This document shows positions 55,356 to 64,000 of a DNA stretch of 64,000 nt, piece by piece. Position numbers and translations under genes: made by a program. The first letter of the stretch is position 1. Every line of letters starts with the position of its first letter. Source of the DNA: Siphonodentalium dalli (Eukaryota; Mollusca; Scaphopoda; Gadilida; Siphonodentaliidae); NCBI GenBank assembly GCA_032622095.1, contig CP136061.1:171311107-171375106 (forward strand), given 5' to 3'. Under the pieces are notes generated by a model, which was not told where the DNA came from, made no database searches, and saw only the letters and a list, made by a program, of their open reading frames with translations.

Positions 55356-55695
55356 CAGTGCCCTGGTGGAGCTGTTCAGCCAGAAAAGGCAAGCTGTTGA
55401 CAAGATACCACCTACTCAGAATGCACTACTCCAGCACACTAGGAGGGCAGTATACCAGGCTGGCATCTGGACAACATGCATGTTATCTCAACAAACTAAT
55501 CCTTGTCCAACCGACTATGCGTGGGTGAAAGTTGGGAACTCATGGGAACCTGTCTGGTCTACCATTCCAGAGGCGTCTAAAGCGTGCAGAGAATTCGTGA
55601 AATGTGGCTGCAAAAGGGCCTGTACAGTCTGCAAATGCAGCAAGGCAAACCTGCCTTGCACATCTCTTTGTCGGTGCACATGTTCATCCAAATAG
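55321..55695 (+). CDS. Transposon protein, Cys-rich C-terminal tail
   Basis: Continues the previous ORF one frame over (LVELFSQKRQAVDKIPPTQ, RRAVYQAGIWTT) and ends in a cluster of eleven Cys, with spacing like CGCKRACTVCKC and CRCTC, probably zinc-binding. Stop at 55693-55695. Confidence 0.7.
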   Translation: MTKQVTLYMNVNSALVELFSQKRQAVDKIPPTQNALLQHTRRAVYQAGIWTTCMLSQQTNPCPTDYAWVKVGNSWEPVWSTIPEASKACREFVKCGCKRACTVCKCSKANLPCTSLCRCTCSSK

Positions 55696-55928
55696 GATAC
55701 ATCGATTGTGAACTGTCTGGTAGAGATACATTGTATTGAAACATTGTAGATAGAATTCCTAAATACTACCAGTATGTACTTAACAGTGACAACATGTGTA
55801 TTTTCTGTTATATTGGCCGCCATCTTGGAAATGGGTGACCCGAGCAACATGCCATGACAAGCATCTGTTTCAGTGACCCCGGAAACACCTGAATTGACAC
55901 CTCATGTGTTCATTTCCGATTTTTACAG
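55696..55928 (+). other. 3' non-coding region of the transposon
   Basis: No gene. Includes an extra GGCCGCCATCTTGG site near 55813 outside the inverted repeat. Confidence 0.5.
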
Positions 55929-56113
55929 CCAAATATATGACATTTCCTTTTTTTCTGGCGGCCATCTTGGATTTTGGCCGCCATCTTGGAAAATCGGAAC
56001 CGATCAAGTGGGTTCCACGGATAAAATCAATAGATAGGTCGAAAAGAAACTCCATGCCAAATTTGGTACTTTTGTCCGGCCGGTAACGTTAAATTTGCTA
56101 AGCCACCTGACTA
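55929..56113 (-). repeat. Right terminal inverted repeat of the large transposon
   Basis: Reverse complement of the left repeat, ending CCACCTGACTA before the ATA duplication (56114-56116). Contains the same paired GGCGGCCATCTTGG sites. Confidence 0.85.
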
Positions 56114-56116
56114 ATA

Positions 56117-58416
56117 AGCACTATAGTATATATGTCGTCCTAATGGAGGTTCAGTGTACATGCAAGTTCTAGTATATATTTAATGTATCAGTTTAGAACG
56201 GTATAGTGGTATATATCTTGCCAACGTTAGGTTGAACCAATCCTTAAAGGTACGGTTGGCCTTGGCGGTTGGTATCCTGTGAAAATATTTCCACCCGTCA
56301 AAAACCGCCACAAACAGAAAGAACATCAAAATGTAGACAGACTTTGTCCGTATACAAATAAGAAATATCGCATAAACAGTATATTATTGTCATATGTTTG
56401 ACTACTGTTATGTAAACAAGAGCATAAAACGTTACTTTTCTGGTGTTTGTTTATATTATGATGGTAAACATAAAGAGCGTTCTTTGTTGGTGAATTCCTG
56501 ATATGGAACTTATAAAGAGCGTTTATGCCATTTGTGTGTGGTTAGCCAATAGCATTGTGCTGTCTTCTGTAACACAATCAGGCTCTTGCTTAGGTAAAAT
56601 ATAGTAGGTCTTTATGATAACATGCTGTTTACGCGATGGTCATGGTTTATATGAATGAAACTCTATGCGTTTTAATGTTATTCTGTTTATCATTATCATT
56701 ACAAAAATCGCCGGTGCCACTCATGAAGAAATAAAGTATTACAGTTACCTGGCATTTTGGCTAAACATATATGTCGCCCTAATGGTGTAAATTACATATC
56801 CACCACTTCGATATAGCACGCGTGGATTAGTCAGTGTTTCCTGTTTATTTATCGCATTATATCGCCGCATGTATAAAATATATGACAAAACGCAAATACA
56901 TTTCCGAAAGCTCCGTCGTGTTCCAGTATGCGGACTTGTGTACAGGTCAGTCGCAAAACGGTTTTATGTAAATGATGAGACCTTTTAAAGACTAAGATTC
57001 TTGTCCATGAAAGTTAGTTGCTCTTTACGTTTGAGAGTGTTCATACTATTTCGATCCAAACGCAGACGTTGCTGTTGCAAAACAATCGGTTGAATTGATA
57101 CACATGACACCCACCTTAGTGCACTTGCAGCTATTTCTTCCACTCACTGGAGACACTAAAGTCTTGAATTAAGAAATCTTAAATTTTATTATGGAATTTA
57201 ATCTGTGGTTAGTCATTAAAGACACGGGCGGATTTGGCGGATTGTATGCTGTTAAAATATTCACATCCATCAAAAACCGCCATAAACAGAAAGAATAGTA
57301 AAATTTAGACAGACTTTGTTCTTATACCAATCTGAAATCTGGCATAAACAGTATGTGATTGGCAATTTTTTACCTTGTTATGTAAACAAAAGAATAAAAG
57401 TCACGTTTCTTGGCTTTTGTTTAGACCCAATATGGTAAACATAAAGAGCGTTATTTGTTACTGTTTTTCTGATATGGAGATAATAAAGAGCGTTTATATC
57501 ATATGTGTGTGATTAATCAATAAAATTGTACTGTGTTATGTAAACAGAAGCACGGCGTTTGTAACACGATCAGGCTCTTGTATACGTACACCATTGTACG
57601 TCTTGACGACAACATACTATTTACGCCCTGAGGTATGTTTGGCATATGAACAGAACTGTATATTTTTTTATTTTCCTTCTGTTGGTGGCGATCTGAACAG
57701 ATATGAATATTTCTGCATCGAACGCCACCCGTGCCTCTAAATAGTGCTTTGTGCTTTGTATATGCCACGAATGTAAAGACTATCTACAATTGTAGTCGGC
57801 TGCCTTGTGAACACTTTGAATAAATAAAAACATCGATCCGTCTCGATTGTCGTTCTTCCTGTTGATACAGTTGGTGTGACCATTCACAAACAGACTACCA
57901 GGAATTGTCACATGGGACTTATGACAATCAATGAAGATCCGCATAAAAGCAGTCTGCCCTTCATGTTGATACTTCGAATATGAATATCCTGCTAATATTT
58001 ATTAAATTAATTAATATGACACATGTTCGAGTTCATGTCACTGAGTTTACACTGTGTTGACTTTAGCGTGACATTAGAATACCATAGCAATAGGGGGAAA
58101 TATATACAATAGTGTATGTGTCTCCCTAATAAATGTCAAAAGGAAATACGTATATTGTTTAAATAAATTATGAACATTTTCAGCTCTCCATATTAACGAT
58201 ATATGTATAGGCTATATACAAATACAAGAATAATCCTCCCATTCGAGAAATATTGTTAAATCGGATTCGTTCTTTGCTGCATGTAGTAACCTAATATTAG
58301 GGAGACAAATATAAAATGCGTATATGTTGCCCTAATGCGGATTGCTTAAATGTCCATCGCTTCATTGTGGCATGCAACGTTTTAACTCAGCACAGCACCG
58401 GTATATGTTCTACCTA
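56117..58416. repeat. 2.4-kb repeat unit, duplicated with an 11,021-bp offset
   Basis: Matches 45096-47395 shifted by exactly 11,021 bp, including motif pairs at 56472/56514 and 57443/57485. Confidence 0.85.
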
Positions 58417-59165
58417 TCTATTATATATTTTGGAAGATCTGTGTGTCTGTGTGTCTGTCTGTGTGTCTGTGTGTTCGCGATGAACTCGAAAACGGCCCAC
58501 CCGATTTCGATGAAACTTGGTATATGGGGGTATTTTCGGCCGGGGGCGAACATTAGGTCTCATCATTTACATAAAACCGTTTTGCGACTGACCTGTACAC
58601 AAGTCCGCATACAGGAACACGACGGAGCTTTCGGAAATGTATTTGCGTTTTGTCATATATTTTATACATGCGGCGATATAATGCGATAAATAAACAGGAA
58701 ACACTGACTAATTATATTAGTGGGGCGAAAATATTAATTTGTCCGTGCGACGTGACCTTGACATTGAAATCGGGTCATTTCAAGGTCAAACTCCCGAATA
58801 TCACGGGATTTCGATGAAACTTGGTATGTGGGAATACTTTCTTATGGCGAGTCTCATAATCATATTCATTTGCCCGTGCGACTTTACCTTGAAATCGGGT
58901 AACTTCAAGGTCAAATCGCCAATTTTGATGGGATTTCGACGAAATTTGATACGTGGTGTTACTTTTGTCCACTGATTGTTTTGGACGGGTCCAGTCGTGA
59001 CCCCGACCAGACCTTCAAAATGATCAATTCAAGGTCAAATCGGGTAAAACCGGATGGATTTCGACGGGCATTTTTGGACTGGTCAAATCGTGACCCCACT
59101 TGACCTTGACCTTCAAAATGGACAATTCAAGGTCAAAGCCCGGACGAAGTCGGGTCACCTTCTAG
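58417..59165 (+). mobile_element. Non-autonomous Helitron-like element (offset copy)
   Basis: Same as 47396-48144 shifted by 11,021 bp. Confidence 0.8.
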
Positions 59166-59270
59166 TATATATATATATACGCGAATAGTAAGTGAAAATG
59201 AGACAAGCTATCATGTTCAGTAGAATCGCCTGCGTTTGTATGTGCTAATCTGACATCAGGGAGACACATA
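59166..59270. repeat. End of repeat unit before second transposon copy
   Basis: Same as 48145-48249; ends in the ATA target triplet (59268-59270). Confidence 0.75.
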
Positions 59271-60132
59271 TAGTCAGGTGGCTTAGCAACAATTTTCAGG
59301 ATTAACGTTACCGGCCGGACAAAAGTACAAAATTTGGCATGTAGTTTCTTTTCGACCTATCTATTGGTTTTATCCGTGGAACCCACTTATTCGGTTCCGA
59401 TTTTCCAAGATGGCGGCCAAAATCCAAGATGGCCGCCAGAAAAAAAGGAAATCTACTATATATTTTGGAACTTCTGTCTGTTTGTTGTTTGTATATCACA
59501 TAGCGTCATGTGTATTGTGATACAGGATATCAAGTAATGTCTGAAGATGGGCTAGTTTAAAAAGCAAAACCTGCAATTATCTCTCAACTTTACATGTATA
59601 CTATGTACATGTATATTTGACTCATCTAGCCAACAATTAAACGCCATTTTAGTTTACAAGCTTTATGTCGCTTAATATACTCCAACATGACCATCAGACT
59701 AATGTAGGAGAGATATTACTACACTGAATTATGGATGGAAAGCACATTAGCAGTGCCTACAGGCATTGTTTGGCAACTTCAGGGTGACAGTGAATTGACA
59801 GAATTTGCTATCTAAGGGTAAAAACAACCACGGGAATGGTCATCGGACCGCTTTTGAGAACGTTCGAGCACTCCTTCTCCATGCCCCATGTCACCGTCCT
59901 TGGCAGGGAGTGGTTAACACAATCCATATTTGGTATTGTTAACCGAATAACGCTCTTTAGTCTGTCCATATTTGCGCCTACGGCTGTTTGCAAGCTATTT
60001 TCCATATTTGGTTTTGTTCACAGAATAACGCTCTTTATTCTGTCCATATTTGGACGCTGAATCTATCAGTGCACATGGGCACCTTGTTTCAAAATTACAG
60101 TATCCTATCCATTTCTTTTCGGATAAAGCAAC

Positions 60133-61497
60133 ATGGAGCTAGACTTTAGCCGATGTATCATCTGCCAAGATAAAACAGCTGAAGACTTAAGATGTCCCCT
60201 TCTCAACCCGTCAGTAGGCGGCGATAAGACATCTGCGTATGAGTCATTCTTGACGAATGTTGAACAGTTCCGTGAGATTAATCTGCTCCCAATCGGACTG
60301 AAGTTTGGGAGTGATCAAACCGTTGACACGTTTGTGAAAAATTCTGCGTCGTGGCATAAATCCTGTCATGTACAGTTCGGCAACTACAAACTGGCAAGAG
60401 CGAGAAAGCGAAAGGAATCCAATCCACATGAAAATGATAATGAACAAGGTAGACAACCTAGTAAGCGGCGCTCAATCATCATGATAGAACAATGTTTCTT
60501 TTGCGAGAAAGGCGCAGACGAGGATAATCCCCTCCACCACGTTTCATCATATGATATGGATACGGGCCTTAAGACTGTGGTTAGTGAACTGCAGGATACC
60601 CAGCTACTTGCTAGGATTGTTGGGTCAGATCTCATGGCCATGGATGCGACATATCATTTAACATGTTTGACCCACCTTCGAAATCGATATCGCAGTCATA
60701 TGAGACAGTTAAAGAAGGCAACAACAAACACTGACGATATAATGAATGAGGCAAGAACATTTGTTGAACTTGCTGGTCATATTGAAATTTCAGTCAATGC
60801 TGGTACTCTTATCTTCAAATTATCAGAGTTACACACCCTATATGTTAATCGGCTTGAGGAGCTGAACATTACAAAGACTATCAACAAAACCAGATTTAAG
60901 GAGCAGTTGCTTGAGCGGTTCTCTGAGGCACAAGCACAACATGATGGCCGGAACATCGTTATAATATTCAAGGATGGAATGAAAGACATGATTAAAGATG
61001 CCCTGAAAAAACGTGACTTTACTGAAGATGCCCTGATAATGGCACAAGCAGCAACAATCGTTAGAAAGGATATCTTTCATCATGAAGGATTCCAATTCAC
61101 CGGCCAGTTTCCACCGGGTTGTCAGGAGAAATCATTACCACCGAGTCTACAGTGTCTCGTCTCCATGATTGTTAATGGTCCAAATCTGATAGAGAGTAAC
61201 GATTCACAAGTGTGTCTAACTGTTGGACAAACCATCGTCCACAACGTCAAGAAACGTAAACCTAATTCATCTACGAAAGTCAGGCACACTCTGGACAGAG
61301 AACCTCCACTACCAATTTACATTGGCATAAATATACACGCACTGACTAGAAGTAAGAAGATCATCCAACAGTCACACCAGATGGGTATCAGTGTTTCCTA
61401 TGGCAGGGTGATGCAGATTGAAGAGTGGCTCGCCACAGCTGTATGTGAGAGGTTTGAAGATGATGGTGTAGTAGCACCAACTATTCTGCGAAAATGA
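60133..61497 (+). CDS. Transposon protein, N-terminal part (second copy)
   Basis: Identical in translation to 49112-50476, with the same zinc motifs and the same terminating TGA (61495-61497). Confidence 0.78.
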   Translation: MELDFSRCIICQDKTAEDLRCPLLNPSVGGDKTSAYESFLTNVEQFREINLLPIGLKFGSDQTVDTFVKNSASWHKSCHVQFGNYKLARARKRKESNPHENDNEQGRQPSKRRSIIMIEQCFFCEKGADEDNPLHHVSSYDMDTGLKTVVSELQDTQLLARIVGSDLMAMDATYHLTCLTHLRNRYRSHMRQLKKATTNTDDIMNEARTFVELAGHIEISVNAGTLIFKLSELHTLYVNRLEELNITKTINKTRFKEQLLERFSEAQAQHDGRNIVIIFKDGMKDMIKDALKKRDFTEDALIMAQAATIVRKDIFHHEGFQFTGQFPPGCQEKSLPPSLQCLVSMIVNGPNLIESNDSQVCLTVGQTIVHNVKKRKPNSSTKVRHTLDREPPLPIYIGINIHALTRSKKIIQQSHQMGISVSYGRVMQIEEWLATAVCERFEDDGVVAPTILRK

Positions 61498-61506
61498 CTC
61501 TTTACT

Positions 61507-62592
61507 GTGGGCGCTCTTGACAATCTCGATCACAATCCAAGTGCAACAACAGCCACGACATCTTTTCATGGCACTGGCATTAGTACATTTCAATTCCCAA
61601 GCACGAGGGAACCCGGTGTCATCAGGGAACCTGTCACATTACCGCCATCAAGGGCGCATACTCACTCGCTTCCAGACCATTATGCTTATGTTCCTGCAGT
61701 TTCGTTGAAGTCTACTGGTGTTCAGGTACCAGAGAGTAATAGTGAACATGTGAAGCTTGACCTGGTAGAAGCAAAACGTGAAGAATATGACTGGATAAAA
61801 CATAGTCTTCAACATATCAGTGATGTGGAACTGTGCAAGACGAGTTCACTTACATGGTCTGCTTATCACGCCACTCAACAACAGCCAACATCAGAGCTAA
61901 CAGCAATATGTGCACTGCTCCCTCTCTTCTATGAAAAATCAGACACACCAGCAATGATTAAACATGGCATGGATGAACATCGGCAGGCAACAGAGTATCT
62001 CAACCCAGGACAAATCCCAGTGATTACGTTTGACCAGCCTCTGTTCACGCTCGCCAAGTACGTACAATGGAAATGGCCAGATCTCTATGGCGAGAAAGTC
62101 TATGTAGTTATGATGGGCGGACTGCACATTGAGAAAGCGCTGTGGAACACTGTTGGCGATTTATTAGATGGGGCAGGTTGGACGACAGCTCTCACTGAAT
62201 CTGAAGTTGCTTCATCTGGAACAGCTGATTCATTCCTGAAAGTATCACACATTACCAGGACTTGGCATGCCCACCAGGTCACTGTTCTTGTTCTTCACAG
62301 GCTACTGAATGAAGCATTCAACCAGAGATCTAATGTTGATGAGAGTTTCAGCATCTGGCTGGAACAAATGTGTAAGAAATCTCCCACGTTCAAGTTCTGG
62401 CACATGATCGCACACTATGAGATTCTGATTCTCATATTTGTTAGAGCCCATCGGGAGATAAACTTCCCATTGTATGTTACTGTATTAGAGGCACTCGTAC
62501 CATTGTTCTTTGCGTTAGACCATGTGAACTATTCTCGCTGGCTGTCTACACATCAGAGACATGAAGGCGCTGCCACAAGAGATCAAAGATGA
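61507..62592 (+). CDS. Transposon protein, middle part (second copy)
   Basis: Same translation as 50486-51571; in-frame continuation after the TGA, ended by the same frameshift. Confidence 0.72.
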   Translation: MGALDNLDHNPSATTATTSFHGTGISTFQFPSTREPGVIREPVTLPPSRAHTHSLPDHYAYVPAVSLKSTGVQVPESNSEHVKLDLVEAKREEYDWIKHSLQHISDVELCKTSSLTWSAYHATQQQPTSELTAICALLPLFYEKSDTPAMIKHGMDEHRQATEYLNPGQIPVITFDQPLFTLAKYVQWKWPDLYGEKVYVVMMGGLHIEKALWNTVGDLLDGAGWTTALTESEVASSGTADSFLKVSHITRTWHAHQVTVLVLHRLLNEAFNQRSNVDESFSIWLEQMCKKSPTFKFWHMIAHYEILILIFVRAHREINFPLYVTVLEALVPLFFALDHVNYSRWLSTHQRHEGAATRDQR

Positions 62593-64000
62593 GTTTGAAA
62601 CTCGGAATCACTGGACAATCGCAAAGTCGTCACACAGATACTCTGCGATCCCAATAGACCAAGCGCATGAGCAGGAGAATAAAGTGGAGAAAGCATCCGG
62701 TGGTGCAGTAGGACTCACTGAGAATCCAGTTGCCTTCAGACGCTGGATGACCGCTGGACCCGATCTTGCCAGACTTCTGACACAGTACGAGAATGGATAT
62801 CTTCATGACGATGATCCGGAAAACCCCGCTAACTTCGAACACCATGAACAGGGACTTGCAGCACAGAAAACCTTCCAGCGACAGGTTGATAGCCTATCTA
62901 ACACAATACGCCAGATGGGAAATCCCTTCCTGGATGACTTCCCAGAGTTGGTAACTCTTGATAGTCGTAACTGCGCGAATGAGGCGGTAGTGAATACAAT
63001 CCGTACACTGGAAGACACAGGCACAAAGAAGTATCAAGAGTATGTGAATACTGTGCTCGTGGATCGGAGTCACTCCATACATGATACGATCTCAAAGAAT
63101 TCACTACCCCTGTTCTCAACAAAGCTCAAAGTCAGAATGAAGGATTGCAAGAAAGTAAAGGTGCTTGAGAACAATGTGGCACTATTCGGCCAGTTATACA
63201 TCTCTTTACAAAATAGAGATGGTGACATCAGTGAATTCTTTGCACACGAAGTTCAGTCGTATCCTCCATCCCTGTCTGATATTGGAAAGCTTAATCTGTC
63301 TGGTACCAAATGTCATCTGTTACAATGTATCGAGGCACCAAACCAGACAGAGGCACCTGTATTATATGACTGCAAAGTTCTGGATGGTGCGGTGACAGTA
63401 CATGCATTGCCTGTAACAAATGTCTCAACATTCCAGGAATATGCTGACAATGTGTTTATACCCCACCTGGAACGTCAGCTGCGTGACACAAAGCGAGTGG
63501 ATGTTGTGTGGGACGAATACCGGCCAGATAGCCTGAAGGAGGGAACCAGGGAGAAACGAGGCAAAGGTGTGCGTAGGAAAGTATCAGGTGACACCAAGCT
63601 GCCGGGCAACTGGAATGACTTCCTCCGTGATCCAATCAACAAGAAGGAACTCTTTGAATTCCTGTCGTCAACAGTTGCGGATTGCAGCATCCCTCCTGAG
63701 TGTTCGGTATATATCACAGCTGGAGAGCATGTTACATGTGTTGGAACGCAGATCGAAATGTCCAGCTGCAATCAGGAAGAAGCAGACACTAGGATTGTGG
63801 TTCACGTGAAGCATGCTTTGGAGAATGGAACAAAATCCATCCAGGTGCGAACTGTGGACACAGACATCGTCGTTGTTCTTATCGGTGTGTTTCATGGCCT
63901 ATCTCAGATAAATGCTGATCTTGATCTCTGGGTAGCATTTGGAACTGGAAAGAACTACACTCATTACAGCATCAACGCCATTTGTGCCCATCTTGGTGAA
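62561..64000 (+). CDS. Transposon protein, C-terminal part (second copy, partial)
   Basis: Open from MKALPQEIKDEF to the end of the window without the duplication. It includes the QEEADT and VDTDIVVV segments of the FEN-like region; the Gly-Asp and Cys-rich tail lie beyond the edge. Confidence 0.7.
   Translation, partial: MKALPQEIKDEFETRNHWTIAKSSHRYSAIPIDQAHEQENKVEKASGGAVGLTENPVAFRRWMTAGPDLARLLTQYENGYLHDDDPENPANFEHHEQGLAAQKTFQRQVDSLSNTIRQMGNPFLDDFPELVTLDSRNCANEAVVNTIRTLEDTGTKKYQEYVNTVLVDRSHSIHDTISKNSLPLFSTKLKVRMKDCKKVKVLENNVALFGQLYISLQNRDGDISEFFAHEVQSYPPSLSDIGKLNLSGTKCHLLQCIEAPNQTEAPVLYDCKVLDGAVTVHALPVTNVSTFQEYADNVFIPHLERQLRDTKRVDVVWDEYRPDSLKEGTREKRGKGVRRKVSGDTKLPGNWNDFLRDPINKKELFEFLSSTVADCSIPPECSVYITAGEHVTCVGTQIEMSSCNQEEADTRIVVHVKHALENGTKSIQVRTVDTDIVVVLIGVFHGLSQINADLDLWVAFGTGKNYTHYSINAICAHLGE

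Larger units (their letters stand above)
48250..56113 (+). mobile_element. Large DNA transposon, first copy (7,864 bp, internally duplicated)
   Basis: Terminal inverted repeats of about 185-198 bp start TAGTCAGGTGGCTTAGCAA at both ends. The flanking ATA is duplicated and single in the empty site at 45083-45100. It encodes one broken gene (49112-55695, +). The 2,127-bp internal tandem duplication implies a 5,737-bp ancestor, like the second copy at 59271. The superfamily is not clear to me: TIR start, 3-bp duplication and protein do not match a class I can name with confidence. Confidence 0.85.
59271..64000 (+). mobile_element. Large DNA transposon, second copy, cut by window end
   Basis: Starts with the same left inverted repeat (59271-59468). 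It has the same TGA and frameshift as copy one but lacks the 2,127-bp duplication: after 62592 it runs directly into the unique C-terminal part (GGGCAACTGGAATGAC at about 63604). The right end is outside the window. Confidence 0.85.

Noticed and set aside
1-64000. tRNA, rRNA or other classical RNA genes
   Set aside because: No cloverleaf, box A/B pair or rRNA core sequence was recognised by eye; a covariance-model scan would be decisive.

Overview
The window is eukaryotic and very probably from an invertebrate, most likely a bivalve mollusc. The genes carry short introns with GT-AG borders. Intergenic DNA is AT-rich and full of microsatellites, and the repeats look like molluscan Helitron-type arrays. 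The organism call is inference; no host gene was recognised.

Region 1 (1-18000) is virus-like. It holds two Polinton/Maverick (adintovirus-like) elements whose DNA polymerase genes stand head to head. The left element contributes the end of an adenain-like protease (1-243, +) and a protein-primed family B DNA polymerase with N-terminal zinc fingers (671-5424, -). The right element has a second, different polymerase (about 5999-9723, +). It is followed by a plus-strand cassette encoding two PC4-like domains and a TATA-binding-protein homologue (11081-12227). A packed minus-strand morphogenesis cluster comes next: protease, major capsid, small protein, penton-like protein, membrane protein, integrase, two small proteins and packaging ATPase (12561-17998). 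Most cluster ORFs are open. The polymerases, the integrase chromodomain and the PC4 frame each carry a stop or frameshift.

Region 2 (about 19357-25369 and 36865-48249, repeated from 56117) is a mosaic of a long tandem unit, about 2.4 kb without insertions. It contains two diverged ~500-bp modules, recurring hairpins, and pairs of AAAGAGCGTT spaced exactly 42 bp. The same 10-mer occurs among the viral genes and in an unrelated transposon, 26 exact copies in all.

Region 3 (25370-36864) is a head-to-tail array of non-autonomous Helitron-like units in minus orientation: one 790-bp element followed by 17 units built from ~122-bp modules. Further solo Helitrons lie at 44234, 47396 and 58417. An unclassified repeat (37317-40914) is inserted in the 2.4-kb family.

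Region 4 (48250-56113 and 59271-window end) holds two copies of a large DNA transposon with ~190-bp inverted repeats and an ATA target duplication. It encodes a broken, roughly 1,100-residue protein with N-terminal zinc motifs and a C-terminal part that resembles FEN/XPG-type nucleases. The first copy has an internal 2,127-bp tandem duplication. Flank plus transposon is itself repeated with a period of 11,021 bp.
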